Assembly (NCBI RefSeq): GCF_000272005.1
Contig: NZ_AKKU01000011.1
Location: 310,001-374,000 of the forward strand
Reading direction: 5' to 3'
DNA length: 64,000 bases
Source of the DNA: Alishewanella agri BL06
Lineage (GTDB): Bacteria > Pseudomonadota > Gammaproteobacteria > Enterobacterales > Alteromonadaceae
Shown: piece by piece, positions 33,035 through 42,794 of the stretch
Layout of the letters: every line of letters starts with the position of its first letter
How positions within the stretch are numbered: the first letter of the stretch is position 1
Notes under the pieces: model-generated
Database searches by the model: none
Told to the model about the DNA's origin: nothing
The model's input: only the letters and a program-made list of their open reading frames with translations
Program-made: the position numbers and the translations under genes

Positions 33035-35191
33035 ATGAAAAAATCCCTGCTCGTGCTGGCTTTGACCAGCGGTTTTGCGTTGGCTGATGAAGGCATGTGG
33101 ATGCCACAACAATTGCCAGAAATTGCCTCGGAATTAAAAGCGGCTGGTCTTGAACTGGATCCGGCTAACCTGACCAAACTCACCGAATTCCCAATGGCGG
33201 CTATTGTCAGCCTGGGCGGCTGTTCAGCGTCTTTTGTTTCACCACAGGGTCTGGTTGCCACTAACCACCACTGTGTTTATAACAGCATTGCGCACAACTC
33301 AACGGCTGAAAACGACCTGCTGAAAAACGGCTTTTTAGCCAAAACGCTGGCTGAAGAAGTGCCGGCAGCACCGGGTAGCCGGATCTTTGTCACCAAGGCC
33401 GTAGATAAGGTGACGGAGCGCGTTATCGATGCGAAAACCGCGAAATTAACCGGTAAAAAGCGGCTCGATGCCATTGAAGCGAATCAGAAAGCCATCGTTG
33501 CCGACTGTGAACAGGATGCCGGTCACCGTTGTACCGTAGCCGCGTTTTATGGCTCGCTGGAATACTACCTGATTAAACAGCTGGAAATTAAAGATGTGCG
33601 TCTGGTGCATGCGCCGGCTGAAGGCGTTGGCAAATTCGGTGGCGACACCGACAACTGGATGTGGCCACGCCACACCGGCGATTATAGCTTCCTGCGCGCC
33701 TATGTCAGCCCGGATGGTAAGTCTGCCGACTTCCACAAAGATAACGTACCTTATACGCCGGATTTCCACCTGAAACTGGCGAAAGACGGCTTAAAAGAGG
33801 GTGATTTTGTGATGGCGCTGGGCTACCCCGGTCGCACCAACCGCCATCGTTTACCGTCAGAAGTTGCCGATACCTTCGATTGGAGCTACCCCACTACGGT
33901 GCAATATCTGGGCGAGCTGCTAGAGATTATTGGCCGTGAAACGGCTAACGATCGCGATGCGGCGCTGAAATATGCCAGCCGCGTCGCCGGATTAAATAAC
34001 GTGCTGAAAAATCGTCAGGGTATGCTGGATAGCTATGCCGAAAGTGACTTTTTACAGCGCAAACAGGCCGAGCATCAGGCGTTAAAAGACTGGGTTAACA
34101 GCGACCGAGCTAACAAGCAGGCCTATGCCAAAGATTTAGCCGCGATCGAGAAGCTGTTAGAGCAACAGCAATCAGAAGGTCGCAGTAACTTCTTACTGGC
34201 CAATGCAGCACCGCGTTTGCTGGGCACAGCCCGCAGTCTGTACCGGCTGGCCAACGAGAGCACCAAGCCAGATGCTGAGCGTAAAGCCGGTTTCCAGCAA
34301 CGTGACTTACCTCGCTTCCAGGCCTTTATGGCTGGCATGGACCGCACCTTTGACGTGCGGGTTGAAAAAGCGATGGACCTGCATAACCTGAAAAAATATG
34401 TTGCTCAGCCGAAAAAGCAGCGTAATGCTGATTTCGATAAAGCGATGGGCATTCAGGATAATATGACAGAAGCCGCCTTAGTGGCGCTGATCGATAGCTG
34501 GTATGCCAATACTAAGCTGACCGACCAGGCCGAGCGGTTGGCATTGTTAAGTGCCAGCCCGCAAGACTTTGCTGGCAAACAGGATGCCTTTATCAAAGCA
34601 GCAGTCACGCTGTATAAAGCGGATCTGAAACGCGAAGCTGAGCAGGAAGAGCTGGCTGGTAAAATCCAGCAAGCCTATGCCAGCTATATGCGCGCCAAAA
34701 TTGCCTTTATGCAGTCTCAGGGCAAAGCCGTTTACCCGGACGCCAACAGCACCTTACGGGTAACTTATGGCAACGTAACGGGTCGTGCGCACGGTAACGA
34801 AGACGGTAATGCCTGGACTGCCTTTACGACATTGCGTGGTATTACTGCTAAAGCGACCGGTGAAGGGGAATTTAATGCGCCGCAAAATCAGTTAGAGGCG
34901 ATTAAAGCGAAGAACTACGGTCCTTATGCCGTACCCGCGCTGAATTCGGTGCCTGTTAACTATCTGGCGACACTCGATATCACTGGCGGTAACTCGGGCT
35001 CAGCCATTCTGAACAGCAAAGGTGAATTTGTTGGTCTGGCCTTCGATGGGACTCTGGACTCAATTATTTCCGATTGGGATTTCAATCTGACGAACACCCG
35101 TTCGATTCAGGTGGACCTGCGCTTTATGCTGTGGCAAATGCAGCAAGTCGATAAAGCCGACAATCTGTTACAAGAGATGGGCGTGCAATAA
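33035..35191 (+). CDS. S46 family dipeptidyl-peptidase, DPP7-like
   Basis: 718-residue periplasmic serine exopeptidase that removes dipeptides from peptide N-termini. A signal peptide (MKKSLLVLALTSGFALA) precedes the mature DEGMWMPQQLPEI start typical of S46. The catalytic His is in TNHHC (76-80) and the nucleophile Ser654 in TGGNSGS. The residue 18 positions after Ser654 is Gly672, the position that is Gly in DPP7 and Arg in DPP11, so broad or hydrophobic rather than Asp/Glu P1 specificity is inferred. Monocistronic, ended by a strong terminator. It suits peptide-scavenging growth. Confidence 0.94.
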   Translation: MKKSLLVLALTSGFALADEGMWMPQQLPEIASELKAAGLELDPANLTKLTEFPMAAIVSLGGCSASFVSPQGLVATNHHCVYNSIAHNSTAENDLLKNGFLAKTLAEEVPAAPGSRIFVTKAVDKVTERVIDAKTAKLTGKKRLDAIEANQKAIVADCEQDAGHRCTVAAFYGSLEYYLIKQLEIKDVRLVHAPAEGVGKFGGDTDNWMWPRHTGDYSFLRAYVSPDGKSADFHKDNVPYTPDFHLKLAKDGLKEGDFVMALGYPGRTNRHRLPSEVADTFDWSYPTTVQYLGELLEIIGRETANDRDAALKYASRVAGLNNVLKNRQGMLDSYAESDFLQRKQAEHQALKDWVNSDRANKQAYAKDLAAIEKLLEQQQSEGRSNFLLANAAPRLLGTARSLYRLANESTKPDAERKAGFQQRDLPRFQAFMAGMDRTFDVRVEKAMDLHNLKKYVAQPKKQRNADFDKAMGIQDNMTEAALVALIDSWYANTKLTDQAERLALLSASPQDFAGKQDAFIKAAVTLYKADLKREAEQEELAGKIQQAYASYMRAKIAFMQSQGKAVYPDANSTLRVTYGNVTGRAHGNEDGNAWTAFTTLRGITAKATGEGEFNAPQNQLEAIKAKNYGPYAVPALNSVPVNYLATLDITGGNSGSAILNSKGEFVGLAFDGTLDSIISDWDFNLTNTRSIQVDLRFMLWQMQQVDKADNLLQEMGVQ

Positions 35192-35203
35192 GCCCTTGCT
35201 GAT

Positions 35204-35235
35204 AAAAACCTCCGCTTAAGCGGAGGTTTTTGTTT
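35204..35235. terminator. Bidirectional terminator after the S46 peptidase
   Basis: AAAAACCTCCGCTT and AAGCGGAGGTTTTT form a near-perfect hairpin centred on TTAA, followed by a second T-run. It also abuts the stop codon of the leftward TetR gene, so it can serve both directions. Confidence 0.92.
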
Positions 35236-35856
35236 TTACACGACTTTACAGCCTAAACGCTGAAAATAATCGTCGAGTAACTGTCGCGCAGTATCGATAG
35301 TGTTCAATTCGTCCGGCTCCCGCAGAATACTCAGATAGAGTCCCATCATATAGGCTTTTAACGCCAGTGCCGCGCGTTGTTCGTTAAGGTCAGCGGCCAC
35401 CAGCCCCAGCTTTCTGGCTTGGCGAAAGAGCCCCTCACAACGCTGTTTAATGCGTAGGTGCAGATCCAAATTATGCTGATGTAAATCAGCCAGTTCCCCA
35501 ACCTGCTCGCAGCGGGTTAACAGGATCGCATGCACCCGGTAGTGCCGTTCGTCTTCGAATAGTTGCAGCAAGCTGGCCAGACACATCTGATATAACGCCT
35601 GCAGCGGATCGGCTTCTTGCTCAATTTTTTGTTCAAACATCCGCTCCATCGGCAGTTTTACCCGCTGTAACATGGCTTTAAACACACTGACCTTATCGGT
35701 AAAATGCCAATAGATGGCGCCACGGGTGAAGCCACCGGCACGGGCAATCATTTCCAGTGAGGTTTTGGCATAACCGTGCTGCAAAAACATCCATTCCGCA
35801 GCATCTAAGATTTTATCGCGGGTATGTTCTGCATCCGCTTTACAGGGTCTGGCCAT
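35236..35856 (-). CDS. TetR/AcrR-family transcriptional regulator
   Basis: 206 residues from the ATG at 35856 (MARPCKADAEHTRDKILDAA), the usual start of AcrR/TtgR-type repressors; the longer frame to 35892 adds an atypical leader. The helix-turn-helix is TSLEMIARAGGFTRGAIYWHF. The C-terminal ligand domain matches AcrR/TtgR/MexR-partner repressors of multidrug pumps. Unlike classical acrR it is not divergent to a pump; the nearest RND operon, 1.5 kb away, has its own TetR. A candidate operator lies 42 bp upstream. Confidence 0.9.
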   Translation of the reverse strand: MARPCKADAEHTRDKILDAAEWMFLQHGYAKTSLEMIARAGGFTRGAIYWHFTDKVSVFKAMLQRVKLPMERMFEQKIEQEADPLQALYQMCLASLLQLFEDERHYRVHAILLTRCEQVGELADLHQHNLDLHLRIKQRCEGLFRQARKLGLVAADLNEQRAALALKAYMMGLYLSILREPDELNTIDTARQLLDDYFQRLGCKVV

Positions 35857-35897
35857 TGACTTTCCACTACACGACTGTACAACTAACGCCACAAATT

Positions 35898-35913
35898 AAC
35901 ATTCATGTATGTT
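35898..35913. promoter_or_regulatory. Candidate autoregulatory operator of the AcrR-like gene
   Basis: AACATTCATGTATGTT is a 16-bp sequence with 14 positions in dyad symmetry, centred on CATG, 42 bp before the regulator ATG. It resembles the ACATxCATxxATGTATGT style of AcrR operators. Binding is inferred. Confidence 0.4.
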
Positions 35914-36007
35914 TGTATCAACTATTTTTCGACCGGCAATCCGTTAGCAGCGATGGGGCTGGATGCATTCACCTTTGCGGCTTTACCAGTTTGCGGTTTA
36001 GCTTAGT

Positions 36008-36436
36008 TTAGTTACGCTGCAGCAGCTCAGCGGCTAACCTGACAAAGTCTGAAGACGTCAAAATACCCAGCAGCTTGTTTTGACTATTCACCACTGGCAG
36101 GCAACCATGCCGGTTTTGCACAAAAAAACTGGCGACCTGTTGCAGGCTTTGCTCCGGTGTCACCGTCGCAAAATCTGTTAGCATTAATTCAGCAACCAGC
36201 TGCTGTTTTTCCTTACGCTCCAGGGCGCTGGCACCGTATTTGGCGAGCAGGCTCATCACCGCAGCAATCATCACTTTTTGGGTCAGCATCCCCACTAACT
36301 CGCCATTATCTTCAATAACCGGAATATGGCGGATATTTTTTTCGCGCATTAAATCATGGGCTTCTTTTAGCGTTGAGGCACGTTTTACTGATAATGGATC
36401 GGCAGTCATTAAATCAGCGACGGTGGTAATGGTCAT
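36008..36436 (-). CDS. CBS-domain-pair protein
   Basis: 142-residue cytoplasmic protein made of two CBS motifs only (about residues 8-60 and 85-138; VADLMTADPLSVKRASTLKEA, then LLGILTSSDFVRL). Such proteins bind adenine nucleotides and act as energy or redox sensors for partner enzymes; the partner here is unknown. GGGAGCC precedes the ATG. It stands alone between two TetR genes. A distinct CBS-pair protein occurs near pilU. Confidence 0.92.
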   Translation of the reverse strand: MTITTVADLMTADPLSVKRASTLKEAHDLMREKNIRHIPVIEDNGELVGMLTQKVMIAAVMSLLAKYGASALERKEKQQLVAELMLTDFATVTPEQSLQQVASFFVQNRHGCLPVVNSQNKLLGILTSSDFVRLAAELLQRN

Positions 36437-36633
36437 TTCAGGCTCCCTTTACTTGATATGGTTTCTGGCGCATAACTGCGTCTTAATTGCCTGTATTAGT
36501 TATAGCGAATTATTGGCCGCTGCGACGCGCGCCAGATCAAATAAGGTTTATTTTTTTCGCACTCAACTTGAACCTTGCTCATTTTTTGAATCTGGTTCAT
36601 AATTTCGCATCCTTCATAAAACTGGTTGATCAG

Positions 36634-37377
36634 ATGACGGTTAACGAACGTAAGGAGCGGCAACGCTTCGACAGAGAACAACTGTTTTTGGATAAAGCAG
36701 CCCAACTTATCGCCAGTGAGGGCATCCTGCAATTACAGATGGCGCCGCTGGCCAGAGCTTGTGAGTACGCGACCGGTACCCTGTATCAGCATTTCAGCTC
36801 GAAAGAAGATTTATTGTTAGCACTGGTAGCCCGCAACGGCTGCAACCAGTTGAAATTGTTTCAACAGATCGCTGCTTTAGCAATTTGTAACCGCCACAAG
36901 ATCCTGGCGCTTTGCGTTGCCGAAGAGCTGGCACGGGAGTATCACCCCAGCCACGCCAGGCTGGAGCAATACGTTTTTACTGAGGTAGTTTGGGAAAATG
37001 CCTCCGCCAGCCGGCGCCAGATGATTCTGGATAACAGCAAACCTTTGTCAGAGCTGGTCAGTGGTATTGTCGGTGCCGCCCTGGCCGCCGGCGAGCTGCC
37101 AGATCATCAGTGTACCGCTCTGGAGCTGTCGATAGCCCCCTGGGCACTGTGCACTGGGAGCCATAATCTGGAACAAACCTCCGGCTTACTGGCCGCTTTT
37201 GGCTTGAATAAAGATCCATTGCAACGCTATCGCCATATGCACCTGCTACTAAATGGTATGCAGTGGCAACCGTTACAGGATTTAAACGACACCGCGGCGT
37301 TAGCCGCACAGTTACAGCAGTTACGACAACAGGTTGCACCGTTATTTAGTGGGTTTTGTCAGCTCACTGTGGAATAG
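36634..37377 (+). CDS. TetR-family regulator of the RND efflux operon
   Basis: 247 residues from the ATG at 36634 (MTVNERKERQRFDREQ); the frame is open further upstream only through an AT-rich promoter region. The N-terminal helix-turn-helix is LQMAPLARACEYATGTLYQHF. The C-terminal half is unlike AcrR and probably binds a different effector. It lies 45 bp upstream of, and co-directional with, the adaptor and permease genes, so it is probably a local regulator of that pump and co-transcribed with it. Confidence 0.9.
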   Translation: MTVNERKERQRFDREQLFLDKAAQLIASEGILQLQMAPLARACEYATGTLYQHFSSKEDLLLALVARNGCNQLKLFQQIAALAICNRHKILALCVAEELAREYHPSHARLEQYVFTEVVWENASASRRQMILDNSKPLSELVSGIVGAALAAGELPDHQCTALELSIAPWALCTGSHNLEQTSGLLAAFGLNKDPLQRYRHMHLLLNGMQWQPLQDLNDTAALAAQLQQLRQQVAPLFSGFCQLTVE

Positions 37378-37422
37378 ATTTTACTTTCGTTAATCGGGCC
37401 AGCGCCCTTGCAAGGAGATATC

Positions 37423-38541
37423 ATGCTTAAGCGTATGATTATTATGCTTATCCTCGTTACTGTGTTATTTGGCGGTATTTTCGGTTACAAAGCCGTCGGT
37501 AATTACTTTATGAATCAGTTCTTCGACAATATGCCCATGCCGCCGGCAGCGATAACCGCCAGCACGGTCAGCGCGGCACAGTGGCAACCGGCCGTAAATG
37601 CTATCGGCAGCTTTGCTGCCGTGAATAGCACCGAACTGACCACCGAAGCCAGCGGCATTATCAGTAGCATTCGCTTCGACAACGGCGCGTTAATTAAAAA
37701 AGGCGAACTGTTAGTACAACTGGACGATAGCGTCGACCAAGCTGAGCTTGCCCGGTTAAAAGCTGCCGAGCAGTTGGCCAAACTGGAGCAAAGCCGCCTG
37801 GAGCGTTTATTCCGCGATAAGGGAGTATCGGAGCTGGAGCTGCGCCGGCGCGAAAGTGAAGCCGCTCAGGCCAGCGCTGCTGTCGCCTCACAACAGGCAC
37901 GTATTGCGCAAAAATCGCTGTACGCGCCCTTTGATGGTGTGGCCGGTATCCGTCAGGTCAGTCTTGGGCAGTTACTGACTGGCGGCACGACTGTGGTCAG
38001 TTTGCAGTCGCTGGACCCGATTTATCTGAACTTTACTCTGCCTGAGCAGCAACTGGCGCTGATTGAAGTGGGTAAACCATTAACGGTAAGGGTAGATGCT
38101 TATGGCGAACAAGCGTTTAACGGTGCAATCACCGCCGTCGCACCGGGCATTCGCGAGTCAAGCCGCAGTATTGAAGTGCAAGCTACTTTTGCCAATCCGC
38201 AGCAGTTATTGCGCCCGGGTATGTTTGCCCGCGTCAGTATGACCACCGGTGAACCCAATACCGTTACCCTGATCCCACAAACCGCAGTGCAGTTTAACCC
38301 TTATGGCAACTCGGTGTTTGTGATCACCGAACAGGATGGCCAACAGGTTGCACAACAGCGTTTTATCCGCACCGGTGAAGCGCGCGGCGATTTAATTGCC
38401 GTCACAGCCGGTCTGGAGCCGGGTGAGCAGGTCGCGACCTCGGGCTTGTTAAAACTGCGCAATGGCGCCGTGGTAAATATCGTTGAGAACAGTCAGGCTG
38501 AGCCCAGTGCTGAGCTGACCCCGACACCGGCTAACCAGTAA
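37423..38541 (+). CDS. RND efflux periplasmic adaptor (membrane fusion protein)
   Basis: 372 residues from the ATG at 37423, which follows AAGGAGATATC. An N-terminal membrane anchor (MIIMLILVTVLFGGIFGY) is followed by biotinyl-lipoyl halves, a coiled-coil hairpin (AELARLKAAEQLAKLEQSRLER region), beta-barrel and membrane-proximal domains. No lipobox is present, so it is anchored by the helix. It couples the permease to an outer-membrane channel, which is not encoded here. The permease starts 10 bp downstream. Confidence 0.93.
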   Translation: MLKRMIIMLILVTVLFGGIFGYKAVGNYFMNQFFDNMPMPPAAITASTVSAAQWQPAVNAIGSFAAVNSTELTTEASGIISSIRFDNGALIKKGELLVQLDDSVDQAELARLKAAEQLAKLEQSRLERLFRDKGVSELELRRRESEAAQASAAVASQQARIAQKSLYAPFDGVAGIRQVSLGQLLTGGTTVVSLQSLDPIYLNFTLPEQQLALIEVGKPLTVRVDAYGEQAFNGAITAVAPGIRESSRSIEVQATFANPQQLLRPGMFARVSMTTGEPNTVTLIPQTAVQFNPYGNSVFVITEQDGQQVAQQRFIRTGEARGDLIAVTAGLEPGEQVATSGLLKLRNGAVVNIVENSQAEPSAELTPTPANQ

Positions 38542-38551
38542 GGATTGCAGT

Positions 38552-41500
38552 ATGCGCTTTACCGATATCTTTATTAAAAAGCCGATCCTGGCCAGCGTGG
38601 TCAGTCTGCTGATCCTGCTGCTGGGCCTGCGCGCCATCTCCGAAATGAATGTGCGGCAGTTTCCGGAAATCAAAAATGCGGTAGTAACGGTTAGTACCGT
38701 CTATGTCGGTGCTGATGCCGATCTAATCCAGGGCTTTATTACCACACCACTGGAGCGCGAAATTGCCGCGGCCGAAGGCATAGATTATCTGGTTTCTAAC
38801 TCCGTATCCGGAGTCAGCACGATTCAGGCTTATCTGCGCCTGGACTATGATCCGAATGAGGCATTAACTCAGATTGCGGCCCAGGTGAATAAAATTCGCT
38901 CTGAACTGCCGGAAAATGCCCGCGACCCGGTCATTTCACTAAAAGTTGGCCAGAACGTGGCCGCGATGTATCTATCGTTCTACTCTGAAGTGCTGGGTAA
39001 TAATCAGATCACCGACTACCTGGTACGGGTGGTGGAGCCGCAGCTGGCGACGATCCCGGGGGTGCAACGCGCCGAAATTCTGGGTGCCCGCACCTTCGCG
39101 ATGCGAATTTGGCTGGATCCGGTGAAGCTTGCTGCCTATAACCTGACCGGATCAGACGTCAGTGCGGCACTCCGTGGAAACAACGTACTGGCCGCTTTGG
39201 GTAGCACTAAAGGTCAGATGGTGGCGGTAGATTTAAATGCCGCAACCGATTTACGCTCAGCGGCTGAGTTTGAACAACTGATTGTCAGCAGTGATGGTGC
39301 TGCCGTAGTCAGGCTGCGCGATGTGGCAACCGTTGAGCTGGGTGCAGAAAGTTATGACAGCTCGGTCAGCTTTAATGGTTTGGCCGCCACCTTTATGGGC
39401 ATTGAAATTTCACCGGATGCCAATGCGCTGGATGTGATTGCCGAAGTACGTAAAGTTTGGGATCGCGATATTATCCCGCAGCTGCCACAGGGGCTGGATG
39501 CCGATATTCCGTATGACTCCACTGAATATATTGAAAACGCTATCGATGAAGTCGTGATTTCAATTGTGCTGGCGCTGGTGATTGTCGTACTGGTGATTTA
39601 CGCCTTCTTAGGCTCGATGCGCAGTGTGATTATTCCGGCCGTGGCGATACCGGTATCGCTGGTGGGGACTTTCTTCTTAATGTGGATTCTGGGTTTCTCA
39701 ATTAACCTGCTGACGCTGCTGGCGATGGTACTGGCAATCGGTATCGTGGTTGACGACGCGATCATTATGCTGGAAAACGTGCACCGTTTTATCGAGGAAG
39801 GCCATTCCCGCATCGATGCTGCGATTATGGGTGCACGCCAACTGGCCTGGCCGATTATCTCGATGTCGACCACACTGGTGGCGGTATTCCTGCCGATTGG
39901 TTTTGTTGGCGGCTTAACCGGCGTACTCTTTGTTGAGTTTGCCTTTACCTTAGCCGCTTCGGTGATCCTGTCAGGGGTGGTCGCACTGACACTGTCACCG
40001 GTAATGTGTGCCTATATCCTGAAACCACACAGTACTGACGGTAAAAAAGAAAAGTCGCTGGAGGCCTGGCTGGATGCACGTTTTGAGAAATTGCGCAGCG
40101 CATACCAGCGGCAATTACACAGTACGCTAAACACGATGCCGGTAGTGCTGACCTTTGCCGCCGTGGTACTGGTGTCCTGCTATTTTCTGTTTGTGACCAG
40201 CCCGTCCGAGCTGGAACCTGCCGAAGATCAGGGCTTTGTATTCTCAATTCTTAGTGCAGACAGTTACGCTACCCTGGATTATCTGGAGCGCAACACCGCT
40301 GAACTGAATAAATTACCGGCACAAGCACCCGAGATCCGCAACGTCTTTATTATCAATGGTATGGGCGGCACTAATACTGCTATCGCCGGCTTTGTGCTGG
40401 CGCCCTGGGACCAGCGGGAGCGCACTACTGCTCAGGTGCTGGAGCAAAATATTCAGCCGCATCTGGCCGGTATTCCGGGCTTAAACGCCTTTGCACTGGT
40501 ACCGCCTTCGCTGCCCTCTTCTGGTGATGGTACGCCGATTGAGTTTGTGATTGGCTCAACCCAACCGTTCGCTGCCTTACAGGAAGTGGCACAAGAAATT
40601 CTGGGCCGGGCCATGGCATCGGGGCGCTTTATCTTTGTTGATAGTGACTTAAAAATCGACAAACCGAAGCAAACCGTGCTGGTCGACCGCGAAAAAGCTG
40701 CGCTGATGGGCGTCTCAATGCAGCAATTGGCGGCAGATTTAGGCTCGTTACTGGCCGGTGCCGATGCTGGCCGCTTTGCACTGGATAACCGCTCGTACCG
40801 GGTTATTCCGCAAATCGAGCGCAGTGAGCGGCTGAATCCGGCGCAGTTAAAGGACTACTATACCCGTAATCAGCAAGGCGAGCTGATCCCGCTATCCACG
40901 CTGGTGACGCTGAAGGAATCGGTACAACCCCAAGCCTTACGCGGCTTTCAGCAGCTAAATGCGGTAAAAATCTCCGGCGTACCACGCCCGGGTGTGCCCT
41001 TAGGTGAAGCCCTAGCGGTGTTGGATAATATTGCCGCTGACGTCATGCCAGCCGGCTTTAGTATTGATTATGCCGGTCAGTCACGGCAGTACAAGCAGGA
41101 AGGTCAGCAACTGGTGATTACCTTCTTCTTTGCCCTGATTGTGATTTTCCTGGTGCTGGCAGCCCAGTTCGAATCGTACAAAAACGCCATTATCATTATG
41201 GTCACGGTACCGATGAGTGTCTGTGGCGCGCTGATCTTTACCAGCCTGGGTTTTACCAGCATTAATATCTACACCCAGGTCGGTCTGCTGACCCTGGTCG
41301 GTCTGATTGCCAAGCACGGTATTCTGATTGTTGAATTCGCTAACCAGTTGCAACAGGAGGGTAAGTCGAAGCGTGACGCCATTGAAGAGGCCACCGCGCT
41401 GCGGCTACGCCCGATTCTGATGACCACAGCGGCAACCGTGCTGGCGGTGATCCCGCTACTGGTCGCCACCGGTGCCGGTGCAGCCTCGCGCTATGCGATG

Positions 41501-41626
41501 GGCGTAGTGATTGCCAGCGGTATGACCATCGGCACTTTTTTTACGCTCTATGTGGTTCCGGCGATGTACCTGTTGTTGGCGCGTGACTATCGCCAGCAAC
41601 CAGACAAAGAAGTGACTGAGCAATAA
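38552..41626 (+). CDS. RND multidrug efflux permease (HAE-1 family)
   Basis: 1,024-residue inner-membrane proton-driven exporter of the AcrB/MexB superfamily. It has twelve predicted spans and two large periplasmic loops. Signature parts include FIKKPILASVVSLLI at the start, the TM4 proton-relay acids in GIVVDDAIIMLENVHR, and the related LIAKHGILIVEFANQ in TM10. The length is typical. Substrate range cannot be read from sequence. It is the third gene of the TetR-adaptor-permease operon, which ends at a terminator. Confidence 0.95.
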   Translation: MRFTDIFIKKPILASVVSLLILLLGLRAISEMNVRQFPEIKNAVVTVSTVYVGADADLIQGFITTPLEREIAAAEGIDYLVSNSVSGVSTIQAYLRLDYDPNEALTQIAAQVNKIRSELPENARDPVISLKVGQNVAAMYLSFYSEVLGNNQITDYLVRVVEPQLATIPGVQRAEILGARTFAMRIWLDPVKLAAYNLTGSDVSAALRGNNVLAALGSTKGQMVAVDLNAATDLRSAAEFEQLIVSSDGAAVVRLRDVATVELGAESYDSSVSFNGLAATFMGIEISPDANALDVIAEVRKVWDRDIIPQLPQGLDADIPYDSTEYIENAIDEVVISIVLALVIVVLVIYAFLGSMRSVIIPAVAIPVSLVGTFFLMWILGFSINLLTLLAMVLAIGIVVDDAIIMLENVHRFIEEGHSRIDAAIMGARQLAWPIISMSTTLVAVFLPIGFVGGLTGVLFVEFAFTLAASVILSGVVALTLSPVMCAYILKPHSTDGKKEKSLEAWLDARFEKLRSAYQRQLHSTLNTMPVVLTFAAVVLVSCYFLFVTSPSELEPAEDQGFVFSILSADSYATLDYLERNTAELNKLPAQAPEIRNVFIINGMGGTNTAIAGFVLAPWDQRERTTAQVLEQNIQPHLAGIPGLNAFALVPPSLPSSGDGTPIEFVIGSTQPFAALQEVAQEILGRAMASGRFIFVDSDLKIDKPKQTVLVDREKAALMGVSMQQLAADLGSLLAGADAGRFALDNRSYRVIPQIERSERLNPAQLKDYYTRNQQGELIPLSTLVTLKESVQPQALRGFQQLNAVKISGVPRPGVPLGEALAVLDNIAADVMPAGFSIDYAGQSRQYKQEGQQLVITFFFALIVIFLVLAAQFESYKNAIIIMVTVPMSVCGALIFTSLGFTSINIYTQVGLLTLVGLIAKHGILIVEFANQLQQEGKSKRDAIEEATALRLRPILMTTAATVLAVIPLLVATGAGAASRYAMGVVIASGMTIGTFFTLYVVPAMYLLLARDYRQQPDKEVTEQ

Positions 41627-41635
41627 CCTGAGACA

Positions 41636-41660
41636 AAGGCGGCTACGGCCGCCTTCTTTA
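41636..41660 (+). terminator. Terminator of the RND operon
   Basis: AAGGCGGC pairs with GCCGCCTT around TACG, followed by CTTTAATT; 10 bp after the permease stop and before the convergent rhtA-like gene. Confidence 0.75.
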
Positions 41661-41675
41661 ATTCGTTATTCCGAT

Positions 41676-42533
41676 TTAGTGCTTGGAGTTTTTACTAAGT
41701 GTGCTGCCCAAAGACGCGCTGATCACCAGCAAAATAGCCAGCCACTGGGTCAGTGTGAGCAGTTCAGCCAACAATAAGAACCCTGCCAGGGCGGCAATTG
41801 CCGGCTCTAAACTCATTAACACACTAAAACTCTTTGCCGGTAACGCCTTTAACGCCACCATTTCCAGACTATAAGGTAAGGCACTGGACAGCGCCGCTAC
41901 TGCGATCGCCAGCGGAATAACCTGCCAGCTAAATAAGCTGCTACCGGCACTAACTAAACCAATCGGCACTAAAAAAGCCGCAGCCACGGTCATCCCTAGG
42001 GCAACCGTAATGCCGCCCGAGGCCAGATTACCGGCGCGCTGGCCAAATAAAATATACCCCGCCCAACAGGCGCCGGCAGCCAAAGCTAACATGACCCCAA
42101 CCGGATCCAACGCATCGACACTGGTCATATCTGGCAGCAACAGCAGGATCCCGCCCAAGGCTAACGCCACCCAGAGCAAATCCAGTTTCCGCCTGGAAGA
42201 GAACAGTGCCACTGCCAGGGGCCCGGTAAATTCCAGAGCGACACCAATACCCAGCGGAATACGGGCGATAGCCAGATAAAAGAGCAAATTCATACCACCC
42301 AGGCAGGCGCCGTACACGATCACGGAGCGCCAGCCACGCCCCTGCGGTAGCTGCCGCCAGGGCCGGAATACCAGCCATAGCATCAAAGCCGAAAAACCGA
42401 CCCGCAGCGCTGTGGTGCCCTCAGGGCCAATTACTGGAAAGAGTTGCTTGGCAATCGAAGCCCCACTTTGAATGGTGACCATTGCCAGGAGTACGCTGGC
42501 AACAGCCAGCCAAACCGCCTTGTTGGTTTGCAT
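41676..42533 (-). CDS. rhtA: EamA-family exporter, RhtA-like (threonine/homoserine)
   Basis: 285-residue ten-helix drug/metabolite transporter. The N-terminus with the conserved SGASIAKQLFP, GTTALRVGFSALML and later PYSLEMVALKALPAKSFSVLMSLEPAIAAL match RhtA of E. coli (295 residues), which exports threonine and homoserine. Convergent with the RND operon. The substrate is inferred from family similarity. Confidence 0.88.
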   Translation of the reverse strand: MQTNKAVWLAVASVLLAMVTIQSGASIAKQLFPVIGPEGTTALRVGFSALMLWLVFRPWRQLPQGRGWRSVIVYGACLGGMNLLFYLAIARIPLGIGVALEFTGPLAVALFSSRRKLDLLWVALALGGILLLLPDMTSVDALDPVGVMLALAAGACWAGYILFGQRAGNLASGGITVALGMTVAAAFLVPIGLVSAGSSLFSWQVIPLAIAVAALSSALPYSLEMVALKALPAKSFSVLMSLEPAIAALAGFLLLAELLTLTQWLAILLVISASLGSTLSKNSKH

Positions 42534-42794
42534 AACGACCTTGTTCGGATCCGGAATAGTGATATTTTACGCCATTCCCAAGCAAGCGTGTTGTGCTTTC
42601 AAGCATTGCACCGAAAACAGGCAACATGCCTGCTTCTGGCGCAAACAGGCAATAATAAAACCTCTCTCTCCCGAAGCATTGTCTTGGTAAATTCATCGTT
42701 CTGTTAAGCCTTTGTCATCAGCTGCCAGCAGAATATTCAAGCTGGCACATTACCTGCTACTAACCTGATAGTCTCAGTCACAGCGGAGCGCAAT

